From NCBI RefSeq assembly GCF_013393945.1, contig NZ_CP040297.1, positions 5,918,809-5,982,808 of the forward strand: a stretch of 64,000 nucleotides of DNA, in the 5' to 3' direction. Within the stretch, counting starts at the first letter, position 1. Each line of letters begins with the position of its first letter. A model generated the notes under the pieces. It was not told where the DNA came from, did no database searches, and saw nothing but the letters and a program-made list of their open reading frames with translations. This DNA is from Nostoc sp. TCL26-01. Its GTDB lineage: Bacteria > Cyanobacteriota > Cyanobacteriia > Cyanobacteriales > Nostocaceae. Position numbers and translations under genes: made by a program. This document shows positions 20,239 through 28,176 of the stretch, in pieces.

Positions 20239-20391
20239 CAGGGTGGTTTCATACGAAAAAAGAAAAATACATACATCTTGATTTGTCGCTTTGTAGCAGA
20301 AGTTTTGACCCCTCTCCAAACCTCTCCCCCACGGGGGGAGAGGCTTTGAAACAAAGTTTTGTTTTTTCTCTGTTTGTATGAAACCACCCTG
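20239..20391. mobile_element. Nested inverted-repeat unit inside foldback copy 1
   Basis: The ends CAGGGTGGTTTCATAC and GTATGAAACCACCCTG are perfect complements of each other. On both sides stands CTCTCCGCGTCGGAGAG (20222-20238 and 20392-20408), itself a palindrome, which may be a long target duplication or the arms of the host element. The core again contains CCCCTCTCCAAACCTCTCC, so the nested unit is related to its host. No coding capacity. Confidence 0.75.
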
Positions 20392-20517
20392 CTCTCCGCG
20401 TCGGAGAGGGGTTGGGGGAGAGGTCAAAAAAATTTGTCGAACTCACGTTAATCCAGGTGCTAATTCTCAATGATTTGGAACTGACAAGGTTGGGTTTGAT
20501 TCATGCCACAGTATCAT

Positions 20518-20619
20518 GTGATACCATTTCACTAAATGAATGATACAAATAATTTCTCCTCTGCCCCTCTGCTCCCCTGCTTGCCTAAATGTATCAACCT
20601 TAAAGTGAAACGGTATCAC
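20518..20619. repeat. Palindromic repeat ending at the NACHT stop codon
   Basis: The left end GTGATACCATTTCACT (20518-20533) and the right end AAGTGAAACGGTATCAC (20603-20619) are near-perfect complements. The similarity extends to TGATACA about 30 bases in on each side. The unit is about 102 bases long and stops one base before the stop codon of the NACHT gene (20621-20623, read leftwards). A half-copy of the same family lies at 42724-42750. Confidence 0.65.
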
Positions 20620-20620
20620 G

Positions 20621-22588
20621 CTATGACAGAGGCAGATTGGCGAAGTGGTCGAGTAGGAGACGGTGGATAAACCGATAACGACCACCGACTTGTTGAATTA
20701 AACGACGTTGTGCTGCACGGTTGAGAAATTGGGCATAGTTCCAGGGAATGCAGCCACTGAGCCAAAGTACCAAACGTAGGGAAACGTGCTGTATACAGGC
20801 TAATCCACCACCGTAAATTAATGCAAGTACAAAAGTAAGAGCTTGCAAACTATTCAAAATTACGCTAACTTCACTAAGTTTAAGAAAATTAAGCAAAAAG
20901 GGTTTCAGCCAAATTTGGCTAGAGAAAAAGAGAATGTTAAATATAAATGTGACGAAAAGCGTGTTCTTAAACGAAGCCCAAATACCTTGATTGGGTGCAA
21001 ATTTAGTTTTTAAATCTGACTGTAGTCCAGAAATCAGCCCAGAAATCAGCCCAAAAATCAGCCCTACAAGCAGCCCAGAAATCAGCCCAAAAATCAGCAC
21101 TCCAAGCAGCCCAGAAATCAGCCCAAAAATCAGCCCAAAAATCAGCCCAAAAATCAGCCCAGAAATCAGCCCATAAGTGAATTTTTCTATGAAAACACTA
21201 ATTTTTATTTGTGTCACTGACAATTGAATTTCTTCGACTGGTTCAATGGAAGAACCACCAAAAGTCAGCCCTAAAATCAGCCCTAAAATCAGCCCTACAA
21301 GCAGCATTCCAAACAGCCCTCCAAACAGCCCTAAAATCAGCCCTAAAATCAGCCCTAAAATAAATTTATGTAACCACCTTTGCTGACGAGTTTGTAACCA
21401 AGATGGCTGCATATTCTCAATCAAAAACTCCGTTTGCGTGCCTCGTAATCGCTTGGCTAAAAACGCTAAAAGATGCAGAATTTTCTTTCGCGGCGCTTCT
21501 TCCTTCCCTACAGGCAGCAAATTGAACCTACGCTCGATATAGGCATCAAATAAATCTTGCTTTGTCTGTATTGGCTTTCCTTGATAGGCAACCACCATCA
21601 TCGATAGTAATAATGGTGTCCTGGCTAATTCTAAAAATTCTGCGTTTCTCTGGATTTCTTGCCACACATCAAGTCTACGCAAATCATTTAAATAATCTTG
21701 AATCTGTTTATCTGACAACTGCTGTAAACAAACCGCACCATGTAACTGTGTCAGATGTTCTTCTCCTGCAAGATATTCTTCTTCTCGACAACAAACAACT
21801 AAATCCCGCTTTGCATCTGCACTTAAATATTGATTAATTGCTTGGATGCACTTTTTCTGTCGTTCCAACCCCAACTCATCCAACCCATCTAACAACGGTA
21901 AAATGTCACCACGTTCTAACCAAAAGCGACTGATTCCAGGTGCTAAACTATATTCTTCCTTGAGTTGAATAATTAACCAATCCAAAATATTCAGACTATC
22001 ATCCCGCCATGCTGAAAGTTCAAAGATCAAAGGCATTGGGGTTTGATCATTTTGCTTTGCTGTTGCTAATAATTCATCTGCTAACTTTAGCAGTGTCGTG
22101 GTTTTCCCGCCTCCCGGCTGTCCTAAAATTAATAATCTGCCACTAATATCTGGTCGCTGCAACACTTCCATCAGGCGATTAATTTGCTGGGGTGGACTTG
22201 TATTTTGATTGGTTGAGATTGTATACAAAGGTTGCAGTGGATTTCGTCCGACTTTTTCCGGCTGTTCCTGTTGATCTAATTCAATCATCAGTGACAAAAG
22301 CAGGGAATCGTTTAATCGCTTTTTTACCTTTGTTTCTTCTGCTGCTAGTAGTCGCAGTCTTAATGTCGGGTCAATTTGTTCTGGTGCGTCTGTTGGCTGT
22401 TGTTGTGACTGTTGATAGGTTCCCCACGCTATTAATAGCGTCACAAGAATCACAGCACCAATAATTAATGAATTTTTATATGGGAAATCGGGAATTGAAG
22501 GTAATTGATTAATTAAATAACCGATTAAACTTGTGGCAGTTGCACCAAAAATGAACAAAAGGAGTGGATTTTTCAGCAGCTTGTTCAT
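20621..22588 (-). CDS. Membrane NACHT-type NTPase with low-complexity GLIF/GLIS repeats
   Basis: 655 residues. The N terminus has two membrane segments (about 8-26 and 38-58). A NACHT/STAND nucleotide-binding domain follows, with Walker A LILGQPGGGKTTTLLKLADE near 152-170 and Walker B LPLLDGLDELG near 229. The C-terminal half (about 395-570) is hydrophobic and made of 4-residue units (GLIF, GLIS, GLIL), coded by a 12-base tandem repeat at about 21030-21175 and 21265-21360. STAND NTPases act as signal-triggered switches, and several bacterial NACHT proteins are anti-phage; a defence or signalling role here is inference. It is flanked by two copies of one foldback element. No effector domain other than the membrane part is visible. 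Confidence 0.8.
   Translation of the reverse strand: MNKLLKNPLLLFIFGATATSLIGYLINQLPSIPDFPYKNSLIIGAVILVTLLIAWGTYQQSQQQPTDAPEQIDPTLRLRLLAAEETKVKKRLNDSLLLSLMIELDQQEQPEKVGRNPLQPLYTISTNQNTSPPQQINRLMEVLQRPDISGRLLILGQPGGGKTTTLLKLADELLATAKQNDQTPMPLIFELSAWRDDSLNILDWLIIQLKEEYSLAPGISRFWLERGDILPLLDGLDELGLERQKKCIQAINQYLSADAKRDLVVCCREEEYLAGEEHLTQLHGAVCLQQLSDKQIQDYLNDLRRLDVWQEIQRNAEFLELARTPLLLSMMVVAYQGKPIQTKQDLFDAYIERRFNLLPVGKEEAPRKKILHLLAFLAKRLRGTQTEFLIENMQPSWLQTRQQRWLHKFILGLILGLILGLFGGLFGMLLVGLILGLILGLTFGGSSIEPVEEIQLSVTQIKISVFIEKFTYGLISGLIFGLIFGLIFGLISGLLGVLIFGLISGLLVGLIFGLISGLISGLQSDLKTKFAPNQGIWASFKNTLFVTFIFNILFFSSQIWLKPFLLNFLKLSEVSVILNSLQALTFVLALIYGGGLACIQHVSLRLVLWLSGCIPWNYAQFLNRAAQRRLIQQVGGRYRFIHRLLLDHFANLPLS
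21030..21360. repeat. 12-base coding tandem repeats inside the NACHT gene
   Basis: On the plus strand the unit is ATCAGCCC(A/T)(A/C)(A/G)A. About ten units stand at 21030-21175 and a second block lies at 21265-21360. Because the period is a multiple of three, gain or loss of units keeps the frame and only lengthens or shortens the membrane domain by four residues. Confidence 0.85.
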
Positions 22589-22621
22589 GCAGGAGACTTA
22601 AAAGCAAAAAATACTTAGATT

Positions 22622-22834
22622 AACGTGAGTTCAACGGATCTAAAAAACCCCTCTCCAAACCTCTCCCCGAAACGGAGAGAGGCTTTAAAACCTTCATTTT
22701 TCGTTGATATTTCTGCTCTTTACTCCCCTCTCCGTGTCGGAGCGAAAAGTCTGAGCGGAGGCTTCCTCCGATCAGAACTTTTCAAGACAGAGGGGTTGGG
22801 GGAGAGGTCAAAAAAGACTTGTCAAACTCATGTT
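22622..22834. mobile_element. Foldback (MITE-like) element, copy 2, 213 bp, 5-bp target duplication
   Basis: The ends are AACGTGAGTT (22622-22631) and AACTCATGTT (22825-22834), complements with one mismatch. AGATT lies directly before the left end (22617-22621) and directly after the right end (22835-22839). The body matches copy 1 at 20071-20450 (CCCCTCTCCAAACCTCTCC, ATTTTTCGTTGAT, CTTTACTCCCCTCTCCG). At the place where copy 1 has its 153-bp nested unit, this copy has a different hairpin (22744-22783). It is 5' of the NACHT gene, so it may hold or disturb that promoter. Confidence 0.85.
22744..22783. repeat. Hairpin nested in foldback copy 2
   Basis: GAAAAGT pairs with ACTTTTC, CTGA with TCAG and CGGAGG with CCTCCG around a CTT loop, giving a nearly continuous 17-bp stem. 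It is absent from copy 1 at the matching position, so it was inserted into the element or replaced part of it. Confidence 0.75.
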
Positions 22835-22916
22835 AGATTAATTATCGTATATTTGGGTATGATTGCTGACTGTGTTGATGCGAAACTTACCATTAATCAG
22901 CAACGCTGTATTTTTA

Positions 22917-24197
22917 CTATTCCTGCAAAATTGTTTTAGACACAATTCTCGTCTTCTTTAATTCGGCTGCTGAAAGTTTTTCCCCAGATTGGAGGCGAGT
23001 AGCGGAGGTTTGTAAAATTGTAGCAGCGTGGGTATCACCGATTTGTAAGGCGGTTTTCGCCGCAGTTTGTAACATTGTCGCCGCACCAGAGCGATCGCCT
23101 TGTTGTAATTTAGTCTCAGCTAGTTGTGTTTGGCGATACTTGGCTAATGCCAAAATCCATTGATGGACTTGCGGATGGAAATCAGCTTGATATGCGTCCA
23201 TGATATTTGCATATATCGGCCAGGTAGGAGACAGCAAACCTTCTGTGTCCGATCCTGGGTGATCATAACGGACTTGCATATTGCCAATTACCTGTTCCCC
23301 TGCTGGTAATTTTCCCAGGTAAAGATTGGCTAAAACTATCCGTTGCATATCTCGCATCAAATCCCCCAAGCGAATCACAAAAGTGCCATTTGCTTCTGGT
23401 TGCACTGGTAACTCAATAATATCTGGGGAAATCTGCGCCATCGGTTTGAGTTGAGCCAGTCGGACATGAGGTGCAAAAGACAACACCAGATAAGCATTAG
23501 TTAAGCCGATAGACTGAACCCGGCTAAACAGGCGATTAAATTCCTCTACAACCTGTTCTGGATATTCAATGTGAGTGAGAGTCCCACCACCGACATCCGC
23601 AATGGTTTCCAATAAATCCTGATGCCAACTGTTACCAAATCCCAGTGTGTTGATGGTGATGTTAATTTTTGCAGCTTTTCTCGCTAGTTCCAGACATCGC
23701 CTGTAATCATCGTTACCAATTTCCCAGCGCCAAATTTTCAGACTGCTTTCACCACGTCCATCGGTTAACAGAAACACCTGGGAAACAGCGCCTCTCGTTC
23801 CCTTCATCAGTTCTGTAATTCCCTGTTGTAAGCCTTCAGCAATGACTGTACCGCCACTGGCTTGAATCTGCTGATTAATTTGAGATTTGATGGTTTCGGG
23901 GTCTTCAACGATTTGGTTGGGGATAATCACTGTTGCAGACCCAGCAAAAGAGACAACTGAGAGCCGATCGCCTGGCTGTAGCCTATCCACTAATTGCTCT
24001 ACAGCCGCAATCACCGTCTTTAGTGGTTTGCCCTGCATGGAACCACTTTGATCCAAAATTAAGCATAAATTAAGTGGCAAATTCTGCTCAAACTGTTCAG
24101 CTATTGCACAAACAGAAATTGCCAATTGGCGCTGACTACTTAATTGCGTGGCATCGATATTACTATCACTTAAAGCCGAGAGCAATTGAACTTTCAT
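22917..24197 (-). CDS. von Willebrand factor A domain protein (second of a tandem pair)
   Basis: 426 residues. The VWA domain starts near residue 35 with the metal-site motif LILDQSGSMQG (DxSGS), and LLTDGRG supplies the further metal-site Asp. The C-terminal third is helical and alanine/glutamine-rich (LQQGDRSGAATMLQTAAKTA, then ATRLQSGEKLSAAELKKTRIV). It is about 60% identical by eye to the upstream gene and overlaps it by four bases (ATGA, 24194-24197), so both are translated from one message. There is no signal peptide, so it is probably cytoplasmic. The function of this cyanobacterial VWA family is not established; metal-dependent protein binding is the general role. Confidence 0.85.
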   Translation of the reverse strand: MKVQLLSALSDSNIDATQLSSQRQLAISVCAIAEQFEQNLPLNLCLILDQSGSMQGKPLKTVIAAVEQLVDRLQPGDRLSVVSFAGSATVIIPNQIVEDPETIKSQINQQIQASGGTVIAEGLQQGITELMKGTRGAVSQVFLLTDGRGESSLKIWRWEIGNDDYRRCLELARKAAKINITINTLGFGNSWHQDLLETIADVGGGTLTHIEYPEQVVEEFNRLFSRVQSIGLTNAYLVLSFAPHVRLAQLKPMAQISPDIIELPVQPEANGTFVIRLGDLMRDMQRIVLANLYLGKLPAGEQVIGNMQVRYDHPGSDTEGLLSPTWPIYANIMDAYQADFHPQVHQWILALAKYRQTQLAETKLQQGDRSGAATMLQTAAKTALQIGDTHAATILQTSATRLQSGEKLSAAELKKTRIVSKTILQE

Positions 24198-25450
24198 TTG
24201 GGAGGAGTATCTTGCAAGATAGTTTTGGAGACAATTCTGGTCTTCTTGCGATCGCTTTCTGATAAATCTTGCCCTGATTGTAATTGCGTTGCTGAGGTTT
24301 GTAACACCGTCGCCGCGTTGGTATCTCCCATTTGCAAAGCAGTTTTGGCAGCAGTTTGTAACATAGTAGCCGCACCGGAGCGATCGCCTTGCTGTAATTT
24401 TGCTTCTGCTAACTGGGTTTGCCGATACTTAGCCAATGCTAAAATCGACTGTTGTACCTGGGGACTGATATCTGGTTGGTAGACCCTGACAACGTTGGCA
24501 TAAACGGGAATGTTGGGAGTAAACAACCCTGCTTGATTTTGCGAGGGGTGATCATAGCGGACTTGCACATTAGCGATCGGTTGTTTACCTTCTGGCAACT
24601 GTCCCAGATAAATATTAGCTAAAATTACCCTCTCTGCATCTTTCATCAAATCTCCCAGGCGAACCGCAAAACGCCCATCACTTTCTTTTTGGATGGGTAA
24701 CTCAATTGTGTCTGGGGCAACTTGAGCAATGGGTTTGAGTTCTGCTAGGCGGACGTTGGGCATGAGGGAGAATAACAGATAAGCATTAGTCAAAGCCACT
24801 GTTTGCACTCGACTAAACAGACGACCAAACTCATCGATCGCTTGTTCGGGTTTTTGGATGTAAGACAAACTGCCCAAACCAGCATCAGCAATTTTTTCTA
24901 AAACATCTTGGTTCCAGTTGTCGCCAAATCCCAGGGTATTCAACGTCAGGTTATAACCAGCTGCCAATTGGGCAAACTTCAAACAACGGTTATTGTCCCC
25001 ATGCTCATTTTCCCCATCAGTTAACAAAAAGGCTTGAGAAACCATCTCCTTTTTCCCCTTGGCTAATTCCTCAATCCCCAAACGCAAACCCTCATCAATC
25101 GCCGTTCCCCCATCCGCCGCCAGCCGGTTGATTTGTCGTTTGATTTGTTCTGGGTCTTCAATTACCTGATTAGGGACTAATACCTTAGCCCGGTGATCAA
25201 ACGCTACCACACTTAGGCGATCGCCCGGTTTTAATCGCTCTACCAGACGATTTGCCGCTTGTTTGACAGTTTCTAGCGGTCGCCCATTCATTGAACCACT
25301 ATGGTCAAGAATCAGGCATAAATTCAAAGGAATAGTCCGGTCTTGGGGTTCTGCACTAGCCGAAATCGAAATTGCCAACTGACGCTGACTGCTTTGCTGT
25401 TGCGCGTCCAAATTGGCATCATTGAGGACAGGCTGCAAGTTAACTTTCAT
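24194..25450 (-). CDS. von Willebrand factor A domain protein (first of a tandem pair)
   Basis: 418 residues with the same design as its neighbour. LILDHSGSMNGRPLETVKQA carries the DxSGS metal site, LLTDGENEHGDNN the loop Asp, and the tail is LQQGDRSGAATMLQTAAKTA followed by KKTRIVSKTILQ. The last four bases overlap the start of the second copy. The pair clearly arose by tandem duplication and stayed in frame order. It is divergent from clpR, with a 251-base intergenic region containing two nested palindromes. Function unknown beyond the VWA fold. Confidence 0.85.
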   Translation of the reverse strand: MKVNLQPVLNDANLDAQQQSSQRQLAISISASAEPQDRTIPLNLCLILDHSGSMNGRPLETVKQAANRLVERLKPGDRLSVVAFDHRAKVLVPNQVIEDPEQIKRQINRLAADGGTAIDEGLRLGIEELAKGKKEMVSQAFLLTDGENEHGDNNRCLKFAQLAAGYNLTLNTLGFGDNWNQDVLEKIADAGLGSLSYIQKPEQAIDEFGRLFSRVQTVALTNAYLLFSLMPNVRLAELKPIAQVAPDTIELPIQKESDGRFAVRLGDLMKDAERVILANIYLGQLPEGKQPIANVQVRYDHPSQNQAGLFTPNIPVYANVVRVYQPDISPQVQQSILALAKYRQTQLAEAKLQQGDRSGAATMLQTAAKTALQMGDTNAATVLQTSATQLQSGQDLSESDRKKTRIVSKTILQDTPPK

Positions 25451-25552
25451 AACTCAAAATTCCTAGTCAAGATATATACATTCATGAATAACTCCAAAAC
25501 GCTACATCAGCGCTACGGAAAAATTTATTAATTTCTATTAATTAATTCATTT

Positions 25553-25592
25553 CCGATAATATATTCAGAATATCTTAGGAGCCAATTATCGG
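25553..25592. promoter_or_regulatory. Nested palindromes between the vwa pair and clpR
   Basis: The outer arms are CCGATAAT (25553-25560) and ATTATCGG (25585-25592). Inside them is the 13-base palindrome ATATTCAGAATAT (25561-25573). The site lies between divergent genes (starts at 25450 and 25702), about 110 bases from each, and is a candidate operator or the start of a hairpin leader. No regulator is assigned. Confidence 0.4.
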
Positions 25593-25701
25593 CAGATGCT
25601 CAGTACCCTTCCAGATTAGCGAGAAAACCGCACTTGAAGAGAACTAGCATCGCGCTAGGATGTATTACAGTTAACGGCACAATATCAGGCGATCAGTTGC
25701 T

Positions 25702-26364
25702 ATGGACATTTCCCCCATCAAGGCTGTTCAAGCCCCTTACTACGGCGATGGCTTCTACAGAAAACCACCGCCAGACTTACCATCCCTACTGTTGAAGGAG
25801 CGAATTGTCTATCTGGGGATGCCACTAGTACCTGCTGTCACAGAATTGATTATCGCGGAATTGCTCTTTTTGCAATTCGATGACCCCGAAAAACCAATTA
25901 AAATCTACATTAACTCTACCGGCACTTCTGGCTATAGTGGTGAACCCGTCGGTTTTGAAACCGAAGCCTTTGCCATCTATGACACCATGAAATATATCAA
26001 GCCTCCCATCCACACCATCTGCATTGGTTCCGCAATGGGTATGGCAGCCATGCTTCTCAGCGCAGGTACACCAGGTTGCCGTGCTAGCTTACCCAACGCT
26101 AACATCATCCTGCACCAGCCCAAGAGTTACGCCCAAGGTCAAGCAACCGATATTCAAATTCGGGCAAAGGAAGTTCTAGCAAACAAAACATCAATGGTGG
26201 AAATTTTGTCTCACACCACCGGACAGCCACCAGAAAAAATCACCAAAGATATGGATCGTCTCTTTTACATGACTCCCTACCAAGCCAAGGATTACGGCTT
26301 GATTGACAGAGTTTTTGAAAAAGAAGAACTTGCCAATCCGCCACTACCAGCGAGTGTTCTTTAA
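25702..26364 (+). CDS. clpR: ClpR, inactive ClpP-like subunit of the Clp protease
   Basis: 220 residues with the ClpP fold, but the active-site serine is missing. The ClpP motif AASMGS is AMGMAA here, putting Gly at position 113 where Ser should be. His138 (ILHQPKSY) is kept. Cyanobacteria make a mixed Clp core of ClpP3 and ClpR, and the two genes are usually neighbours as here (clpP3 follows after 112 bases). In Synechococcus this core works with ClpC and is essential; that is family knowledge. The N terminus (MDISPIKAVQAPYYGDGFY) is typical of cyanobacterial ClpR. Confidence 0.9.
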   Translation: MDISPIKAVQAPYYGDGFYRKPPPDLPSLLLKERIVYLGMPLVPAVTELIIAELLFLQFDDPEKPIKIYINSTGTSGYSGEPVGFETEAFAIYDTMKYIKPPIHTICIGSAMGMAAMLLSAGTPGCRASLPNANIILHQPKSYAQGQATDIQIRAKEVLANKTSMVEILSHTTGQPPEKITKDMDRLFYMTPYQAKDYGLIDRVFEKEELANPPLPASVL

Positions 26365-26476
26365 GAAGACAAGGAAAGAGGACAAGGAAGGGGACAAGGA
26401 GAACAGATTAATAATTACTCTTCCCCCCCTCTCCCCCTCCCCATCCCCCTAATTATTAATTAATGGAGTCAAAAAA

Positions 26477-27070
26477 ATGCCTATAGGAGTTCCTCAAGTT
26501 CCTTACCGGATGCCCGGAGGACAAGTTACAGATTGGATTAGCATTTATAATCGTCTTTACCAAGAACGGATTATTTTCTTGGGAAGAGACATTGATGACG
26601 AAATTGCTAACCAAATCATCGCTGTCATGCTCTATTTGGATTCAGAAGATCCAGGTAAAGATATATATTTGTATATCAACTCTCCTGGTGGCATGGTGAC
26701 ATCTGGCTTGGCGATTTATGACACTATGCAGCACATCAAGTCAGATGTGGTGACAATTTGTGTCGGTTTAGCTGCTTCGATGGGTTCCTTCCTGCTAGCT
26801 GCTGGCACTAAAGGCAAACGCCTAGCACTACCCCACTCGCGGATCATGATTCACCAGCCTTCTGGTGGAACTCGTGGACAAGCAACCGATATCGAAATCG
26901 AAGCTAGAGAAATCTTGCGGATTCGTCACCAACTCAACCAAATTTACGCAAACAACACCAATCAACCCATAGCCAAAATTGAAAAAGACATGGATCGTGA
27001 CTTTTTCATGTCCGCCCAAGAAGCTAAAGAATACGGTTTAATCGACCGTGTGATTGAAGAACGTCCATAA
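26477..27070 (+). CDS. clpP3: ClpP3, active proteolytic subunit of the Clp protease
   Basis: 197 residues with a complete catalytic triad: Ser101 (AASMGS), His126 (MIHQPSGG) and Asp175 (DRDFFMS). The start [14 protein letters not shown] is usual for ClpP3 and needs no processing site further in. It lies behind clpR in the same direction, with a pyrimidine-rich spacer. Together they would form the ClpP3/R core that takes unfolded substrates from a ClpC partner. A repeat array follows the gene. Confidence 0.92.
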   Translation: MPIGVPQVPYRMPGGQVTDWISIYNRLYQERIIFLGRDIDDEIANQIIAVMLYLDSEDPGKDIYLYINSPGGMVTSGLAIYDTMQHIKSDVVTICVGLAASMGSFLLAAGTKGKRLALPHSRIMIHQPSGGTRGQATDIEIEAREILRIRHQLNQIYANNTNQPIAKIEKDMDRDFFMSAQEAKEYGLIDRVIEERP

Positions 27071-27109
27071 GATTGGGGAGTAGGGAGGACAAGGGGACAC
27101 GGGGAAAGG

Positions 27110-27250
27110 GGGCAAGGGAGGCAGGGGAGGCAGGGGAGGCAGGGGAGGCAGGGGAAAGAAAAGAGTGGTAATTTTTAACTATTGCCTATTGCCTATTGCC
27201 TATTGCCTATTCCCTATTCCCTATCTCCTATCCCCTGTCCCCCATTCCCT
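27110..27250. repeat. GGCAGGGGA and TTGCCTA tandem arrays
   Basis: 27116-27158 is four to five units of the 9-base GGCAGGGGA. 27180-27245 is a set of 7-base units TTGCCTA grading into TTCCCTA and TCCCCTG. They fill the space downstream of clpP3. No gene seen in 27071-27362. Confidence 0.8.
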
Positions 27251-27362
27251 AAATAAACTGTCAGAAGTGAACTATAAATTATAAGATTATTCTTTATTAT
27301 TAAAACCTTCAGTTGGCAGCTTGTAGCTGATGGCTGAGTATTCGATAACTAAGTAGATCAAG

Positions 27363-27986
27363 ATGGATCTCGGAGATTGCTACCGTTTATTGGGTTTAAG
27401 GTCTGGAGCTTCGTTTGCTGATATCAAAGCGTCTTATCGACGATTGGCACAGCAATATCATCCTGATATTAACCCTGGGGACAAAAAAGCTCAAGATAAA
27501 TTTATTGCTTTGACTGAGGCTTACAGATTTCTATTGACGGTAGTACCGCCAGAAGTGACAGAGAAAAAGTCTCAGCAGTCACCGACAGTTGGTAGTGAAG
27601 ATGTCAAAGCCACTGGTACAGCAAAAGTACCTACAGCTACAGTTACCACGGAAAAGCCGCCAATATCAAAGCCACCAAACATTGCAGAAATCGAACAACG
27701 GTTGAAGTGGAAGACTTACGAACAACTGCAACGGTTTTTGCGAGAAAAAAGATTTCCCCAAGCGATCGCCTTAGCTGAAGCCTTAGCTGCACGTTTACCC
27801 AAAGACGCAGAAGTGCGACAATGGCAAGCGATCGCTTATCAGATTTGGGCAAGGGCGCTGATTAATGAAAATCAACTGCTCAAAGCCAGAGTCTATCTCA
27901 AAAAAGCTCTAAAAACAGACCCCCACAATAAAGCCCTATGGGAGGAAGTCCAGCGCGACTTTCAGAAGTTAGAGCAGATTTTTTAG
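27363..27986 (+). CDS. J-domain protein with C-terminal helical repeat
   Basis: 207 residues. The J domain (1-60) has H33-P34-D35 in QQYHPDINPGD, the motif that triggers Hsp70 ATP hydrolysis. After a Thr/Pro/Val-rich linker (about 65-115) comes a TPR-like helical domain (KWKTYEQLQRFLREKRFPQA onward). It lacks the Gly/Phe region and zinc fingers of DnaJ itself, so it is a specialised co-chaperone whose client is unknown. The proximity to clpR/clpP3 is suggestive only; a repeat-filled gap of about 290 bases divides them. Confidence 0.82.
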   Translation: MDLGDCYRLLGLRSGASFADIKASYRRLAQQYHPDINPGDKKAQDKFIALTEAYRFLLTVVPPEVTEKKSQQSPTVGSEDVKATGTAKVPTATVTTEKPPISKPPNIAEIEQRLKWKTYEQLQRFLREKRFPQAIALAEALAARLPKDAEVRQWQAIAYQIWARALINENQLLKARVYLKKALKTDPHNKALWEEVQRDFQKLEQIF

Positions 27987-28176
27987 GAGCAGCTAGGGAC
28001 AAAAAAATTCTTGCATATTTCACATCGCCTTCCCAATTTTTTTGAGGAGACTATTTGAAGTACTTATATTTAGCATTACCAAACACTTGTAAACTGATAC
28101 AGCGCTAAAGATGTAAAATTTCTGTTAAATTCAACGAGCATCGATAGTTTCTCCTTATCCTTATCAGGTATTCAGC

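Larger units (their letters stand above)
20071..20450. mobile_element. Foldback (MITE-like) element, copy 1, 380 bp, 5-bp target duplication
   Basis: The ends are AACGTGAGTTCGAC (20071-20084) and its exact complement GTCGAACTCACGTT (20436-20449/50). AATCC occurs directly before the left end and directly after the right end, a perfect 5-base target duplication. Inside are CCCCTCTCCAAACCTCTC and its complement. The unit carries no gene. It is longer than copy 2 because two other repeats are nested in it: a hairpin at 20117-20155 and a 153-bp inverted-repeat unit at 20239-20391. It lies 3' of the NACHT gene. The right boundary can be set at 20449 or 20450, depending on how the shared base is counted. 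Confidence 0.85.

Noticed and set aside
20991-21176. Frame on the plus strand with ISPEISPKISP repeats
   Set aside because: It is the opposite strand of the 12-base repeat in the NACHT gene; no start context or family.
22625-22939. 104-codon plus-strand frame
   Set aside because: It consists of the foldback element and the end of the VWA gene read backwards.
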